The notes beneath the pieces are model-generated. The model was not told where the DNA came from. It did not search any database and saw nothing but the letters and a program-made list of their open reading frames with translations. Shown piece after piece: positions 8,400 to 16,653 of a DNA stretch of 34,847 bases. Numbering within the stretch: the stretch's first letter is position 1; every line of letters starts with the position of its first letter. Origin of the DNA: Leptolyngbya sp. DLM2.Bin15 (GTDB taxonomy: Bacteria; Cyanobacteriota; Cyanobacteriia; RECH01). The position numbers and the translations under genes were made by a program. The DNA lies in NCBI GenBank assembly GCA_007694125.1, contig RECH01000255.1, positions 1-34,847 of the forward strand, given 5' to 3'.

Positions 8400-8654
8400 G
8401 TAGTGGTTGATACGGTTTGCCCTCCTTTGTATTCTCTCATCAAATTCCCCTAGCTCAACCATCTCGATTTCAGCGTTTGGTGACCTAGTACCGCAAGACA
8501 GAAGAACGAAGACAGAAAAACGAAAAGGAAGTCCAGGAAAAACAATGTTTCCCGCCTTAGCGCATAAACAGGTTACTTCTGCCTCATAGTACTGGGGCGA
8601 TCGCTCCTCCATCAGATCCATGAACAAGATTAGGGTAGATGGGCAGACTAGGGG
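8400..8654. other. Intergenic region with no visible gene
   Basis: This lies between the hairpin above and the 3' end of the phosphohydrolase gene. Including the glnB leader, 520 bp (8135-8654) have no gene. One HIP1 site occurs near 8597. The ORFs listed here (8388..8627 minus, 8407..8589 plus) have no recognisable family features or good starts, and I regard them as chance. Confidence 0.4.
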
Positions 8655-10052
8655 CTAAACTGGCAGCACTTTACCCCGCAGCTTAGGCGGAGCCGTGAGC
8701 TGATAGCGATCCAGCAGCGTGGGCAAAATGTCATAAATCTGGGCTTGGTCGAGCACCTGTCCTCCCTTGGGCTGCTGGGGATCATGGAAAATCATGAGGC
8801 CATAGCGGGCATGGTTGGCGTCATCAGGGCCGGTGTCGTTATTGGTGGTGTAGAGCTCAGCGTGACCCACCGTACCAATCGAGCGCCAGGCCAGTTCATC
8901 AAAATAGGCCAGCAGGTCAGGCGCAACCCCGCGCACCCGTTGATAGACCTCCTGGGGTTTGTAGACCCGGTTATCCATGGGCGTACCATCCGGGGCAGGA
9001 ATCATCGCCAGCTTCTCAGCCAGCTCCGTGCGCAGGCGTTCGTAGTCGCCCAGGGGCACAATGCCGTTGGGTTCACGCCCTTTAACGTTAAGGAAAATCC
9101 GGGCATAGTAGCCCCCCGCGCCCCAGGCTTGGGTGTGTTCCCAATCAACGGTCAACTCATCCAACGATGTAGGCGTAGTGGGTGATTCGACCACGCTGAG
9201 GTAGCCTTGCTCGATCAGCCATTGGTTAATGCAAATCCCTCCCACCAGCGGTCGCGCCCCGTGGTCGGACACGATCAGCACAGCGGTTTGGTCGTCGCAA
9301 TAGTTCAACAGTTGCTCCACCCGCTGGTCGATATGCACGTAGTAGTCGTGGATGGCGTTGGCGTAGGGCGAGCCCGGCTGATATTGGGGATGGGCGGGAT
9401 CCATGGGCTTCCAGAAGGAATGATGGATGCGATCGACCCCCATGTCTACCAGCATCAGAAAGTCGGGATGGTCTTCAGCGATCAGCTTCTCGGCTAGGGT
9501 AAACCGCTGGTCACAGAGCTTATGGATATTGCCAAGGATCTCGGCCTTGTCATCAGACCGAAAGTGGGGCACATCTAGCAAAAAGTCGCTGATCCAGCCC
9601 TGGATGCGATCGCTCAACTCCGGTGGATAGGTGTAGGGTACGTCGGTACTTGGCGTGAGAAAGCAGGAGACCATGGAGCCCTGCACCGGGTAGGGGGGCG
9701 AGGTGCCCGGTACGCCCAAGACCGCCACCTGCCATCCGGCATCGCCCAAGATGTCCCATAGCCGTGGCTCCTTGACGGCGCGACCATCGCTGATCGCCAT
9801 ACTTTGGTAGCTACGGTTTTGGCGATTGCGGAAGCCATAGATGCCCAGTTCTCCCGGATCGCGACCGCTCATCATACAGCTCCAGGCCGGTACGGTGATG
9901 GCGGGGATGCTGCTTTCCAGACGGCCATAGCTACCGGCCGCCATCAGCCGCGAGAGGGTTGGTAGATCATCGCGCCACTGATCGAACACGAGGGAGGGCT
10001 CCATGCAGTCAAGCCCAATGATCAACAGACGCGGGGCAGCTCTAGTAGACAT
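8655..10052 (-). CDS. Alkaline-phosphatase-superfamily phosphohydrolase/phosphodiesterase
   Basis: About 465 residues of the type I phosphodiesterase/nucleotide pyrophosphatase family (predicted phosphohydrolase/phosphomutase group). The first metal-binding aspartate is in LLIIGLDCMEPSLV. The nucleophile region is ITVPAWSCMMSGRDPGELGIYGF, where Ser or Thr after AW serves as the nucleophile. LVDMGVDRIHHSFW and VLIVSDHGARP supply the remaining metal ligands. No signal peptide is seen, so it is probably cytosolic. The track begins at a GTG at 10058; I use the ATG two codons on. The substrate is unknown. It is the last gene of a minus-strand run but is separated from lgt by a 144-bp MITE-like element. 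Confidence 0.85.
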   Translation of the reverse strand: MSTRAAPRLLIIGLDCMEPSLVFDQWRDDLPTLSRLMAAGSYGRLESSIPAITVPAWSCMMSGRDPGELGIYGFRNRQNRSYQSMAISDGRAVKEPRLWDILGDAGWQVAVLGVPGTSPPYPVQGSMVSCFLTPSTDVPYTYPPELSDRIQGWISDFLLDVPHFRSDDKAEILGNIHKLCDQRFTLAEKLIAEDHPDFLMLVDMGVDRIHHSFWKPMDPAHPQYQPGSPYANAIHDYYVHIDQRVEQLLNYCDDQTAVLIVSDHGARPLVGGICINQWLIEQGYLSVVESPTTPTSLDELTVDWEHTQAWGAGGYYARIFLNVKGREPNGIVPLGDYERLRTELAEKLAMIPAPDGTPMDNRVYKPQEVYQRVRGVAPDLLAYFDELAWRSIGTVGHAELYTTNNDTGPDDANHARYGLMIFHDPQQPKGGQVLDQAQIYDILPTLLDRYQLTAPPKLRGKVLPV

Positions 10053-10078
10053 AGGCACGGGGATGAGGAGGACAGTTA

Positions 10079-10222
10079 TATCAAATCCGGTTAGATGCGT
10101 GCTATTGATTCAAGGCTTGGGCATCGTGACCCAGATGTTGGTAGCCCCCTTGCCAAGGGGGCGGCGCAGCGGGGGATCGAAGGCAGGATGTCCCAATCAT
10201 GAACATTTAACCGGACTTGATA
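10079..10222. mobile_element. MITE-like element with TTA target duplication
   Basis: A 144-bp non-coding element with terminal inverted repeats. The left end TATCAAATCCGGTTAGATG and the inverted right end TATCAAGTCCGGTTAAATG match at 17 of 19 positions. Both ends are flanked by the trinucleotide TTA (10076-10078 and 10223-10225), which looks like a target-site duplication. Inside is a near-perfect palindrome GCCCCCTTG-C-CAAGGGGGC at 10144-10162. No transposase ORF is present. A 3-bp TNA-type duplication would suit mobilisation by an IS5-family transposase, which is inference. The right TTA is the complement of the lgt stop codon. Confidence 0.75.
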
Positions 10223-11050
10223 TTAGGAGGTTTGGGGGCGGCGACGCAGATACAGGGCAGCGGCAGATCCAAGAACAGCGATCGCTGACAGGAGATGCAC
10301 GACATTGAACGGCGTACCGGCAAAGAACCAAGAATCCGTGCGCAAAAACTCGATAAAAAAGCGCCCGAGGGGATACCAAATGAGGTACAGCAAGGTGATG
10401 TCCCCAGGCCGCCACTGTTTCTCAAAGCGACGGGATAGCCAGAAAATAATGGCAAATCCTAGAATATTCCACAGGGATTCGTAGAGAAACAGGGGATGGA
10501 AGCGGGTGCTATCGGGATAGGCGCTGAGGTCGTTGTAGGGGGCAATGCGATGGACAGGATCAATGCGCAATCCCCAAGCTAAATCCGTCGGCGGGCCGTA
10601 GAGTTCTTGGTTGATAAAATTTCCCCAGCGGCCAATGGCTTGGGCCAGGGGCAGGGCCAGGGCGATCGCATCCAGGAAGACCAGCGCCGGTAAGTGACGA
10701 ATTTTGGTGAATAGCCACAGGGCGATGGTGCCAAAGATAAATCCCCCAAAAATGTGGATGCCGCCGCTCCATACTTTGAGAATTTCACCGGGATTATTAA
10801 GGTAGTAGCCCAGGCCCTGGGGCCCACGGGGGGATTGGATGAACACGTAGTACAGTCTTGCCCCAATAAAGCCAGGAATGACAATCCAGATCAGCATGTC
10901 CCAAAAATCATCGGGATCTTGTCCTTGGCGTTTCACCTGTTGGCTAGCAACCTGGGCACCGATAAAAATGGCGCTGACCATCAGCAGCCCGTACCAGCGC
11001 ACGGCAATGGGGCCAAACTCAAACAAAATTGGATCAACGGGTGGATACAT
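10223..11050 (-). CDS. lgt: Prolipoprotein diacylglyceryl transferase
   Basis: 275-residue multi-spanning plasma-membrane enzyme. It transfers diacylglycerol from phosphatidylglycerol to the lipobox cysteine of prolipoproteins. The family signature is complete: LAQAIGRWGNFINQELYG (GRxGNFxNxExxG). Other supporting segments are GARLYYVFIQ, HPLFLYESLW and the final WYPLGRFFIEFLRTDSW. About seven hydrophobic segments are visible and the length is normal. It starts 20 bp after the sulfatase-family gene stop, so the two are co-transcribed. Its TAA stop codon coincides with the target duplication of the MITE, leaving the C-terminus intact. Confidence 0.96.
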   Translation of the reverse strand: MYPPVDPILFEFGPIAVRWYGLLMVSAIFIGAQVASQQVKRQGQDPDDFWDMLIWIVIPGFIGARLYYVFIQSPRGPQGLGYYLNNPGEILKVWSGGIHIFGGFIFGTIALWLFTKIRHLPALVFLDAIALALPLAQAIGRWGNFINQELYGPPTDLAWGLRIDPVHRIAPYNDLSAYPDSTRFHPLFLYESLWNILGFAIIFWLSRRFEKQWRPGDITLLYLIWYPLGRFFIEFLRTDSWFFAGTPFNVVHLLSAIAVLGSAAALYLRRRPQTS

Positions 11051-11070
11051 GATGCCTAGAATGAAAACGA

Positions 11071-12612
11071 TTAATCTTCAAGGTAGCCAAGGTCGCGCAG
11101 ACGGCGCTGCACCTCAGGATCGTCAAAATCGGACGCGCGTTCGTTGGTAACCGTGGCGGTCATCGTTCCCGCAAAGGACTGGAGGCAGTCTTGCAGCACT
11201 TCTACATTTTCCGGCAGAATGCTGCTGAGATTCAGGCTTTCCCCAGGATCGTCGAGGCAGTCGTATAGCTCAAGCTGGGTATCGCCGGTTTCAATCAGCT
11301 TATGGTTGCCCACCCAGACGGCGCGGCGCGGTTGATCACAGGCGCGAGCGCGCACCAGTTCGGGCTGACGTTTTTGCAGCAAATTCAACACATTTTGGGG
11401 AGGAATGGCTTCAGAAAAGACCGGAACGGCGGCCGGTATAGCGCTCAATTCTTGGAATAGGCTCAAGGCGGCTTCTGCCTCGCTAGCCAGACCAGCGGCC
11501 GTCAGCACGGTGTGGAACAGTCGCCGAGTCGAAACTGTGCGATCGCTCGTTTGTCCTTTAGGCAACTGACCGCTAGGGTCGTGAATAATCAGCGGCACCT
11601 GCACCAATTCGTTGTACACCGATAGGGAATGGCCAATGAACTGCTTTTCGCCCAAGTGCTCACCATGGTCGGAGCAGATGATCACCAAGGTGTCCTCAAG
11701 CCGTCCCGACGCCTGCAACTGCTGGAAAAACTGCCCTAGAAGTTCATCCTGGCAGGCCACCTCCGCGTCATACATGCCGTCTAGGGTCGCCTTTTGCTGA
11801 TCATCCAACGCTCCCGCCAAGGGGGCCAACCAGCCATACACATCGCTATTAAACTGACGCAGATAGTTTTGGGCAGAGCGATCGCTCAACACGTGGGGCG
11901 CAAATGTCTCAATGTAGCGGCGGGGAGGATGGTAGGGCATGTGGGTGCCCATCAGGTTCACAAAGGCGAATACCGGCTGCTCATCGTCCACGCCGCGTCG
12001 CTGGATCAATAGATGAGCCGTATCCTCCAAGGACTTGGCCGTATTGCCCTTGAAGCTCAGAGCTGTTTGCCACAGAGGCACCATCAACGGTGAGAAGGAG
12101 AGGGAGAGCAGAGCATCCGACCGAGCAAAGGCGTCCTGCACCTGGCTTAGGAGACCCGCCAAGATGCGCTTGAAGACTTGCCGATAGCGGCTAATGAAGC
12201 CCGGCGAGGCCCCGGCTTGGTTGGGGCGGGAGGTGAGCAGACCGCTGTAGTTCAAAAAGCTGTAGAACCCGCGCCGCAGTCCATTGTTGATCACCCCAAC
12301 CAGGGGATTATTACAAAAGCCTGCCGTGTAGTAGCCGCCGTCCCGCAGGCGTTCTGCCAGGGTGGGAATGGTTTTGGGCAGCACCGAGTAGGACTGGAGG
12401 GTTTGGTGCTCCGATGGATAGAGCCCAGTGAACATCGAGGCATGGGACGGCACCGTCCACTGAGCCGCAGCGATCGCCCTCTCAAATCGAGTAGCGTTGG
12501 CAGCAAAGTCATCTAGATTGGGCGATGTCTTCACCGGATACCCATAGCAGGAGAGGCGATCGGCACGTTGAGTATCCAGAACAAGAAAAACAATGTCAGG
12601 GCGGCGGGTCAT
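11071..12612 (-). CDS. Sulfatase-family (alkaline phosphatase superfamily) hydrolase
   Basis: About 513 residues with the sulfatase fold. The N-terminal metal site is FLVLDTQRADRLSCYGY, and the C-terminal one is ICSDHGEHLGE with IGHSLSVYNELVQVPLI. The position that in true sulfatases holds the formylglycine-forming Cys or Ser (C/S-x-P-S-R) is Thr here, in WTVPSHASMFTGLYPS. Formylglycine chemistry is therefore not supported, and a phosphodiesterase or phosphotransferase acting on lipid or glycan is plausible. No signal peptide or long membrane segment is seen. The track starts at TTG 12630; I prefer ATG 12612. It lies immediately upstream of lgt. Confidence 0.85.
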   Translation of the reverse strand: MTRRPDIVFLVLDTQRADRLSCYGYPVKTSPNLDDFAANATRFERAIAAAQWTVPSHASMFTGLYPSEHQTLQSYSVLPKTIPTLAERLRDGGYYTAGFCNNPLVGVINNGLRRGFYSFLNYSGLLTSRPNQAGASPGFISRYRQVFKRILAGLLSQVQDAFARSDALLSLSFSPLMVPLWQTALSFKGNTAKSLEDTAHLLIQRRGVDDEQPVFAFVNLMGTHMPYHPPRRYIETFAPHVLSDRSAQNYLRQFNSDVYGWLAPLAGALDDQQKATLDGMYDAEVACQDELLGQFFQQLQASGRLEDTLVIICSDHGEHLGEKQFIGHSLSVYNELVQVPLIIHDPSGQLPKGQTSDRTVSTRRLFHTVLTAAGLASEAEAALSLFQELSAIPAAVPVFSEAIPPQNVLNLLQKRQPELVRARACDQPRRAVWVGNHKLIETGDTQLELYDCLDDPGESLNLSSILPENVEVLQDCLQSFAGTMTATVTNERASDFDDPEVQRRLRDLGYLED

Positions 12613-12738
12613 ACGCAGTTTTGGTTTCAACCTGGATTATGCTCCTCCCCATTGTGCCGTGTGGTGGCCGAACTGGGGCATGAACCTCCACAAAAACCAG
12701 CCCCGGTAGCCCTTCTCTCATCCATGATGCGGGTAACT

Positions 12739-14523
12739 TTAACGAGCATTGCCCTGATAGGCCACATAGAGCGCTTCTAAAAACTGATCGGCACTGACGC
12801 CCTCTGGCACCTGCTCTAGCTGAACTAGCACTTTCGCCTGACGAGCTAGATTCAATCGTAGTTCTTTCTGGATCTGGGTATCGATCAGCAAACGCCGCTG
12901 CAGGTACTCTCGTAGGGTGACAAACTGAGCCGGAGAAAGGCGATCCAGGTTCATCGACGGAGACAAGTTACGCGCAAGGGTGCGGGCAGAGGGGGAGATC
13001 TCCAGCTTGAGACGTGGATCGGCATAGTCTTCTTGAATCACCTGGGTACCAGCAACCCAATCTCCAAGACGTTTTTCCCGTTTTCCTAGGGCAATCAATA
13101 AAGCTCCAATCAGCAGCAGGTCGTCCACAGGACGCAGCAGCGATCGCAGGGTAGTTTGCCCAAGGGTGACCGGCTGCCCATTATCTTGAATTACCCGAAG
13201 ATGCATGATACGTTTGCCGGGAGTTTGCCCCTGCCATAGGGTTTCAAACAGCACAAAGTAGCCGGTGAAGATGATGAAGGTGATCAGGAAGGCGATCGCC
13301 AATACCCAAATCCAAGCGCTGTCATAGGCAAAACCTAAATCCTCTATCCAGTCCAGCAGGGCCGTGGACATCCAGCCCCAGCCCAGCCAAAACAAGAACA
13401 GGCCACCGATGAGAAAGATGTAATCCAAGACCAGGGCCCAACTGCGATTGCCCACACCCGCTAGGGTGAAATCTAGCTCAACGCTTTCGGGAGTTAACAG
13501 AGTAACGTGGTTGAGCCATTGTTGTATAGAAGGTGTGCTAGGGCGATCGCTCACGTCCAAATCGAGCGATCGCCCCTCTCGTCGCTCCGTTAAGTCGTAG
13601 TACAAAACTGCCTTGATCGCCTGCCACAGGGGCAACAGCACAACGCCTACACCAGTGCCCAGGCTGTAGGAGATGAGCATGAACAACGGCGTGTCAGCAG
13701 CGAGCGCTTCATCCGGCAACGCGAGGGTGAGCCCGGCAGAGGCCGCCCCAATCAACAGTTGTAACAAAACTTGGATGGGTAAACTAGCCAAAAAGACCAT
13801 CATGATACCCAGCACAACGCGGCGAGCATTACGGCGGGTTAGCTGCCAGCTCCGCCCTAGGGATGCCAAGGCTGGGGTACTTTCTTCGATCGCATATCCC
13901 ATCTCAGAAATCATGAATCGAGCGGTCAGCCAAGTCAACAAATAGCCAATGAACGCCACCAGCAACACAAAAACGATAATGAAGATCAATCCAATGATCA
14001 TGGCTGATTGAGGATCACTGAATGCTTCAGGATCCCCTTGGAAGACGCTGGCCCCACCCACTCCAAAAACAATAGCCAACAGCACTAGTACGGCAACGAT
14101 ATAAATCCCAATGACAATCGCTAGAAATAGCAGCGATTGAAAAAAACCAATGCGCCAAAACCCCCACATCCGCTTATGAACATAGCGCTGGGTATCATCT
14201 AGCGATTCATCTTGCTGAGTGAGAGCATAAAAACTGCGCCGCGAGATGGCAGCAGAGATGGCTAAATAGTGAGCTGTGCCATAGGTGAATCCAACTGCGC
14301 CAAGAACAATCGCTAGAACGATCAGACCAGGGCTTTGGCTTTGAGACGCCACGATTAGAAGGACAATGGTGCCAATGAGAGGCAAGAGCAGCCACAGGAT
14401 GGCCATCAGCCCTAGTTTCAAATATTCCCAGGCGTGGCGGCGATAGAGCTGCAGCCCAATGGTGACAACGTTGCCAATCGTCAGCAGAGTGGAGGTTCCT
14501 GGGGATGGGGGATGGGATGCCAT
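12739..14523 (-). CDS. RDD-domain multi-spanning membrane protein
   Basis: 594 residues. The first ~310 contain about six hydrophobic segments in an integral membrane domain resembling DUF-type GlpF/GDPD-associated membrane regions. Residues ~350-485 form an RDD domain: NRSWALVLDY (the first R and D), GQTPGKRIMHLRV, and KREKRLGDWVAGTQVI. The last ~90 residues are a soluble Arg/Leu-rich helical tail. RDD domains are associated with small-solute or ion transport, but function is mostly unproven. In cyanobacteria RDD proteins often neighbour DUF58 and stage II sporulation M-like genes; here the neighbours are a MscS channel (upstream) and the sulfatase-family gene (126 bp downstream). Confidence 0.85.
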   Translation of the reverse strand: MASHPPSPGTSTLLTIGNVVTIGLQLYRRHAWEYLKLGLMAILWLLLPLIGTIVLLIVASQSQSPGLIVLAIVLGAVGFTYGTAHYLAISAAISRRSFYALTQQDESLDDTQRYVHKRMWGFWRIGFFQSLLFLAIVIGIYIVAVLVLLAIVFGVGGASVFQGDPEAFSDPQSAMIIGLIFIIVFVLLVAFIGYLLTWLTARFMISEMGYAIEESTPALASLGRSWQLTRRNARRVVLGIMMVFLASLPIQVLLQLLIGAASAGLTLALPDEALAADTPLFMLISYSLGTGVGVVLLPLWQAIKAVLYYDLTERREGRSLDLDVSDRPSTPSIQQWLNHVTLLTPESVELDFTLAGVGNRSWALVLDYIFLIGGLFLFWLGWGWMSTALLDWIEDLGFAYDSAWIWVLAIAFLITFIIFTGYFVLFETLWQGQTPGKRIMHLRVIQDNGQPVTLGQTTLRSLLRPVDDLLLIGALLIALGKREKRLGDWVAGTQVIQEDYADPRLKLEISPSARTLARNLSPSMNLDRLSPAQFVTLREYLQRRLLIDTQIQKELRLNLARQAKVLVQLEQVPEGVSADQFLEALYVAYQGNAR

Positions 14524-14645
14524 GGAAAATAGGAGGGTGAAGGAATGCGATCGCAGGTCACGACTAGCCTAGGCTACAAGGCCACCTGCAGCAACTACGG
14601 ACACATCATAGGCCATGACATCCTGCATAGGATTGTTGAGGATGA

Positions 14646-15584
14646 TTAGTGGGCAGAGTTAGATAAATTAGACGATGAGGCTCGGTGATCGTTAAACGTC
14701 TGTTGATCAAAGAAATAAACGCTTCGAATAGGATAAGGAATATTTAGATCGGCTGCATCACAGGCGGACTTGAGCGCCATGACAACCTGCGATCGCGTTT
14801 GACGCATATGTACCGCTTGGGGCAAGGACCAATAGCGAACTACTAGGTCAATAGAACTATCGCCAAAGCCCACCAAATCCACCTCCACCGGCGGATGATG
14901 CAGCACTCCCTCCACATCAGCTAAGGCCGTCTGGAGGAGTTGCCGGGCTCGGGGCAATGGGGTGTTGTAATCAAGCCCAATGGCTAAATCCGTACGGCGT
15001 GAGGGGCGATCGGTGAGCACCTGAACGGCACTGGTAAACACGATCGCATTGGGAATCACCACCCGCTCTCCTTGGTAGGTGCGAATTTCGGTGGATCGCA
15101 CATTGATAGCCTCCACCGTGCCTTCAAAATCCGCCACAATAATTTGATCATTTAGGCGAAAGGGTTCGTTGAGCAAGAGCAACACCCCAGCCAGAAAGTT
15201 CTTAAAAATATCCTGGAAGGCGAACCCGATGGCTACAGAGCCCAAACCTAACAAAGCAATCAGGTCACCTAATCCCAGGTCAGGAAAGATTAAGATGCAG
15301 GCAATCAGAATGCCTGTTCCCCACAGAGCAACGGAAACAAGCTGAATGAACAAGGCCCGCAAGGATGGACTACCCACCAGTTTTTCCAAGGTGGCTCCGG
15401 TGATGCGCTTGACAGGGATTGCACCATAGCGCGTTGCCAATAAGACGGCGATCGCTGCAATGAAGGCAGGAATAATCTGCACTCCGCGCCCTACTAGGGC
15501 TAGTAAGCTAGCTTGAATGGTTTGAATCAGGTCAGACACAGAATTATCTCTATTGCTACACAGGACTATGACCGGACTAGACAT
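14646..15584 (-). CDS. Small-conductance mechanosensitive channel (MscS family)
   Basis: About 312 residues from the ATG at 15584. The ORF is open to 15632, and a GTG at 15539 (VSDLIQTI) is also possible. Two to three hydrophobic helices lead into the pore-lining motif GLGSVAIGFAFQDIFKNFLAG, then NEPFRLNDQIIV, EGTVEAINVRSTEIRTYQGERVVIPN and the soluble beta and alpha/beta domains. This is the standard MscS core without extra cytosolic or nucleotide-binding domains. MscS channels release solutes on hypo-osmotic shock. The gene is divergent from the GST-like gene and upstream of the RDD gene. Confidence 0.92.
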   Translation of the reverse strand: MSSPVIVLCSNRDNSVSDLIQTIQASLLALVGRGVQIIPAFIAAIAVLLATRYGAIPVKRITGATLEKLVGSPSLRALFIQLVSVALWGTGILIACILIFPDLGLGDLIALLGLGSVAIGFAFQDIFKNFLAGVLLLLNEPFRLNDQIIVADFEGTVEAINVRSTEIRTYQGERVVIPNAIVFTSAVQVLTDRPSRRTDLAIGLDYNTPLPRARQLLQTALADVEGVLHHPPVEVDLVGFGDSSIDLVVRYWSLPQAVHMRQTRSQVVMALKSACDAADLNIPYPIRSVYFFDQQTFNDHRASSSNLSNSAH

Positions 15585-15735
15585 GGACAGCAAGCAGCCA
15601 CCCCTCATGGCCGGGGCATGGTATGAGCACACCGTCTACTATGCTAAGGCGTCTGTGCTTCACGGTATGGTCTTTTGCGCACGCTCTATCAGGAATTCGT
15701 TACACTGACGTTGGAACGCGACGCCAGGAGTACCC

Positions 15736-16530
15736 ATGATTGAACTGTACCAATTTGAGCTATCGCACTACTGCGAAAAGATCCGCTTGATCCTCGACTA
15801 CAAAGGGTTAGAGTATCGCAAGGTTGAGGTGACGCCCGGCGTGGGGCAGTTGGATCTATTTCGCCTATCTGGGCAGCGGCAGGTGCCGGTGTTGAAGGAT
15901 GGCGAGACGTTGGTGGCAGATTCAACGGCGATCGCTCTCTATCTCGATCGCCAATATCCCGATCGCCCCATTATGCCAACGGATGCAAGGCAGCGGGGGC
16001 TTTGCCTGATGATGGAAGAATGGGCAGATGAGTCCATGGGCGTCAATGCCCGCAAGGTGATGCTCAGTGCCTTCAGCCAAAATTCAGACCTGCGGACAGC
16101 AGCGTTGCCCAAAACAACACCAGATTTCTTGAAAACCATTGTCGGTGCTGTGCCCCATGAGGTGTTAGATGTCCTCAGTTTTGGGGTGGGGCTGGGCCCC
16201 GAGACGGTGAAGGCTGCTCGGGATGCCATGCGTCAGAACCTAGAGGCGCTGTGCCTATTGTTGACCGATAGCCCCTACCTGCTAGGGGATACGCCCAGCT
16301 TGGCAGACTTTGCCGTGGCCGGTCTGTCGATGTATGTGAAGTTTCCCACAGGCGACTATGTGAATCTGCCCGATTCTCTCAAGGGGCGGGGGGTGCCAGG
16401 GTTGGCTGATAGTGCCGAGTATCAGATCTTTTGGGACTGGCGCGATCGCTTCTACGCCAGTTTCCGTAAGGTAGGAGCTCCTCAACCGTCGGATGGAGGA
16501 GCAGGGCCAACGCGGATTAGCATTGACTAG
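15736..16530 (+). CDS. Glutathione S-transferase family protein
   Basis: 264 residues with an N-terminal thioredoxin-like domain, MIELYQFELSHYCEKIRL. The cysteine in SHYCEK is at the usual catalytic or glutathione-binding turn. RQVPVLKDGETLVADSTAI is the conserved cis-Pro/glutathione motif (VPVL, then DS). The all-helical C-terminal domain, including YLLGDTPSLADFAVAGL, carries the N-capping S-x-x-D motif. Start ATG 15736 follows AGGAG with a good gap. The C-terminal ~25 residues (after FYASFRK) are poor in structure. Substrate unknown. Two inverted repeats follow it. Confidence 0.88.
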   Translation: MIELYQFELSHYCEKIRLILDYKGLEYRKVEVTPGVGQLDLFRLSGQRQVPVLKDGETLVADSTAIALYLDRQYPDRPIMPTDARQRGLCLMMEEWADESMGVNARKVMLSAFSQNSDLRTAALPKTTPDFLKTIVGAVPHEVLDVLSFGVGLGPETVKAARDAMRQNLEALCLLLTDSPYLLGDTPSLADFAVAGLSMYVKFPTGDYVNLPDSLKGRGVPGLADSAEYQIFWDWRDRFYASFRKVGAPQPSDGGAGPTRISID

Positions 16531-16539
16531 GTGCGCCAG

Positions 16540-16573
16540 AGGGCGATCGGTGACAACCAACAGCGATCGCCCT
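16540..16573 (+). terminator. HIP1-containing inverted repeat after GST gene
   Basis: AGGGCGATCG (16540-16549) and CGATCGCCCT (16564-16573) form a 10-bp stem with a 14-nt loop just past the stop codon of the GST-like gene. There is no T-tract. The stem is partly made of HIP1-type sequence. Confidence 0.35.
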
Positions 16574-16596
16574 TGATGGTGCATGAATACTCGCTA

Positions 16597-16629
16597 CAAA
16601 GCCCCTCATCCACAAGACGAGGGGCTTTG
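16597..16629. terminator. Bidirectional terminator between GST and thiO-thiG
   Basis: A perfect 11-bp stem, CAAAGCCCCTC (16597-16607) and GAGGGGCTTTG (16619-16629), with an 11-nt loop. It lies between the two convergent genes. The arms end in AAAG/CTTT, which gives a short U-run in either direction. Confidence 0.6.
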
Positions 16630-16653
16630 GCTGTAAGGTTCTGTAGCCGCAGA

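Noticed and set aside
8388-8627. Minus-strand 79-aa ORF downstream of the phosphohydrolase
   Set aside because: Lies in a gene-free stretch with no family signature or clear ribosome-binding site; possible but unsupported.
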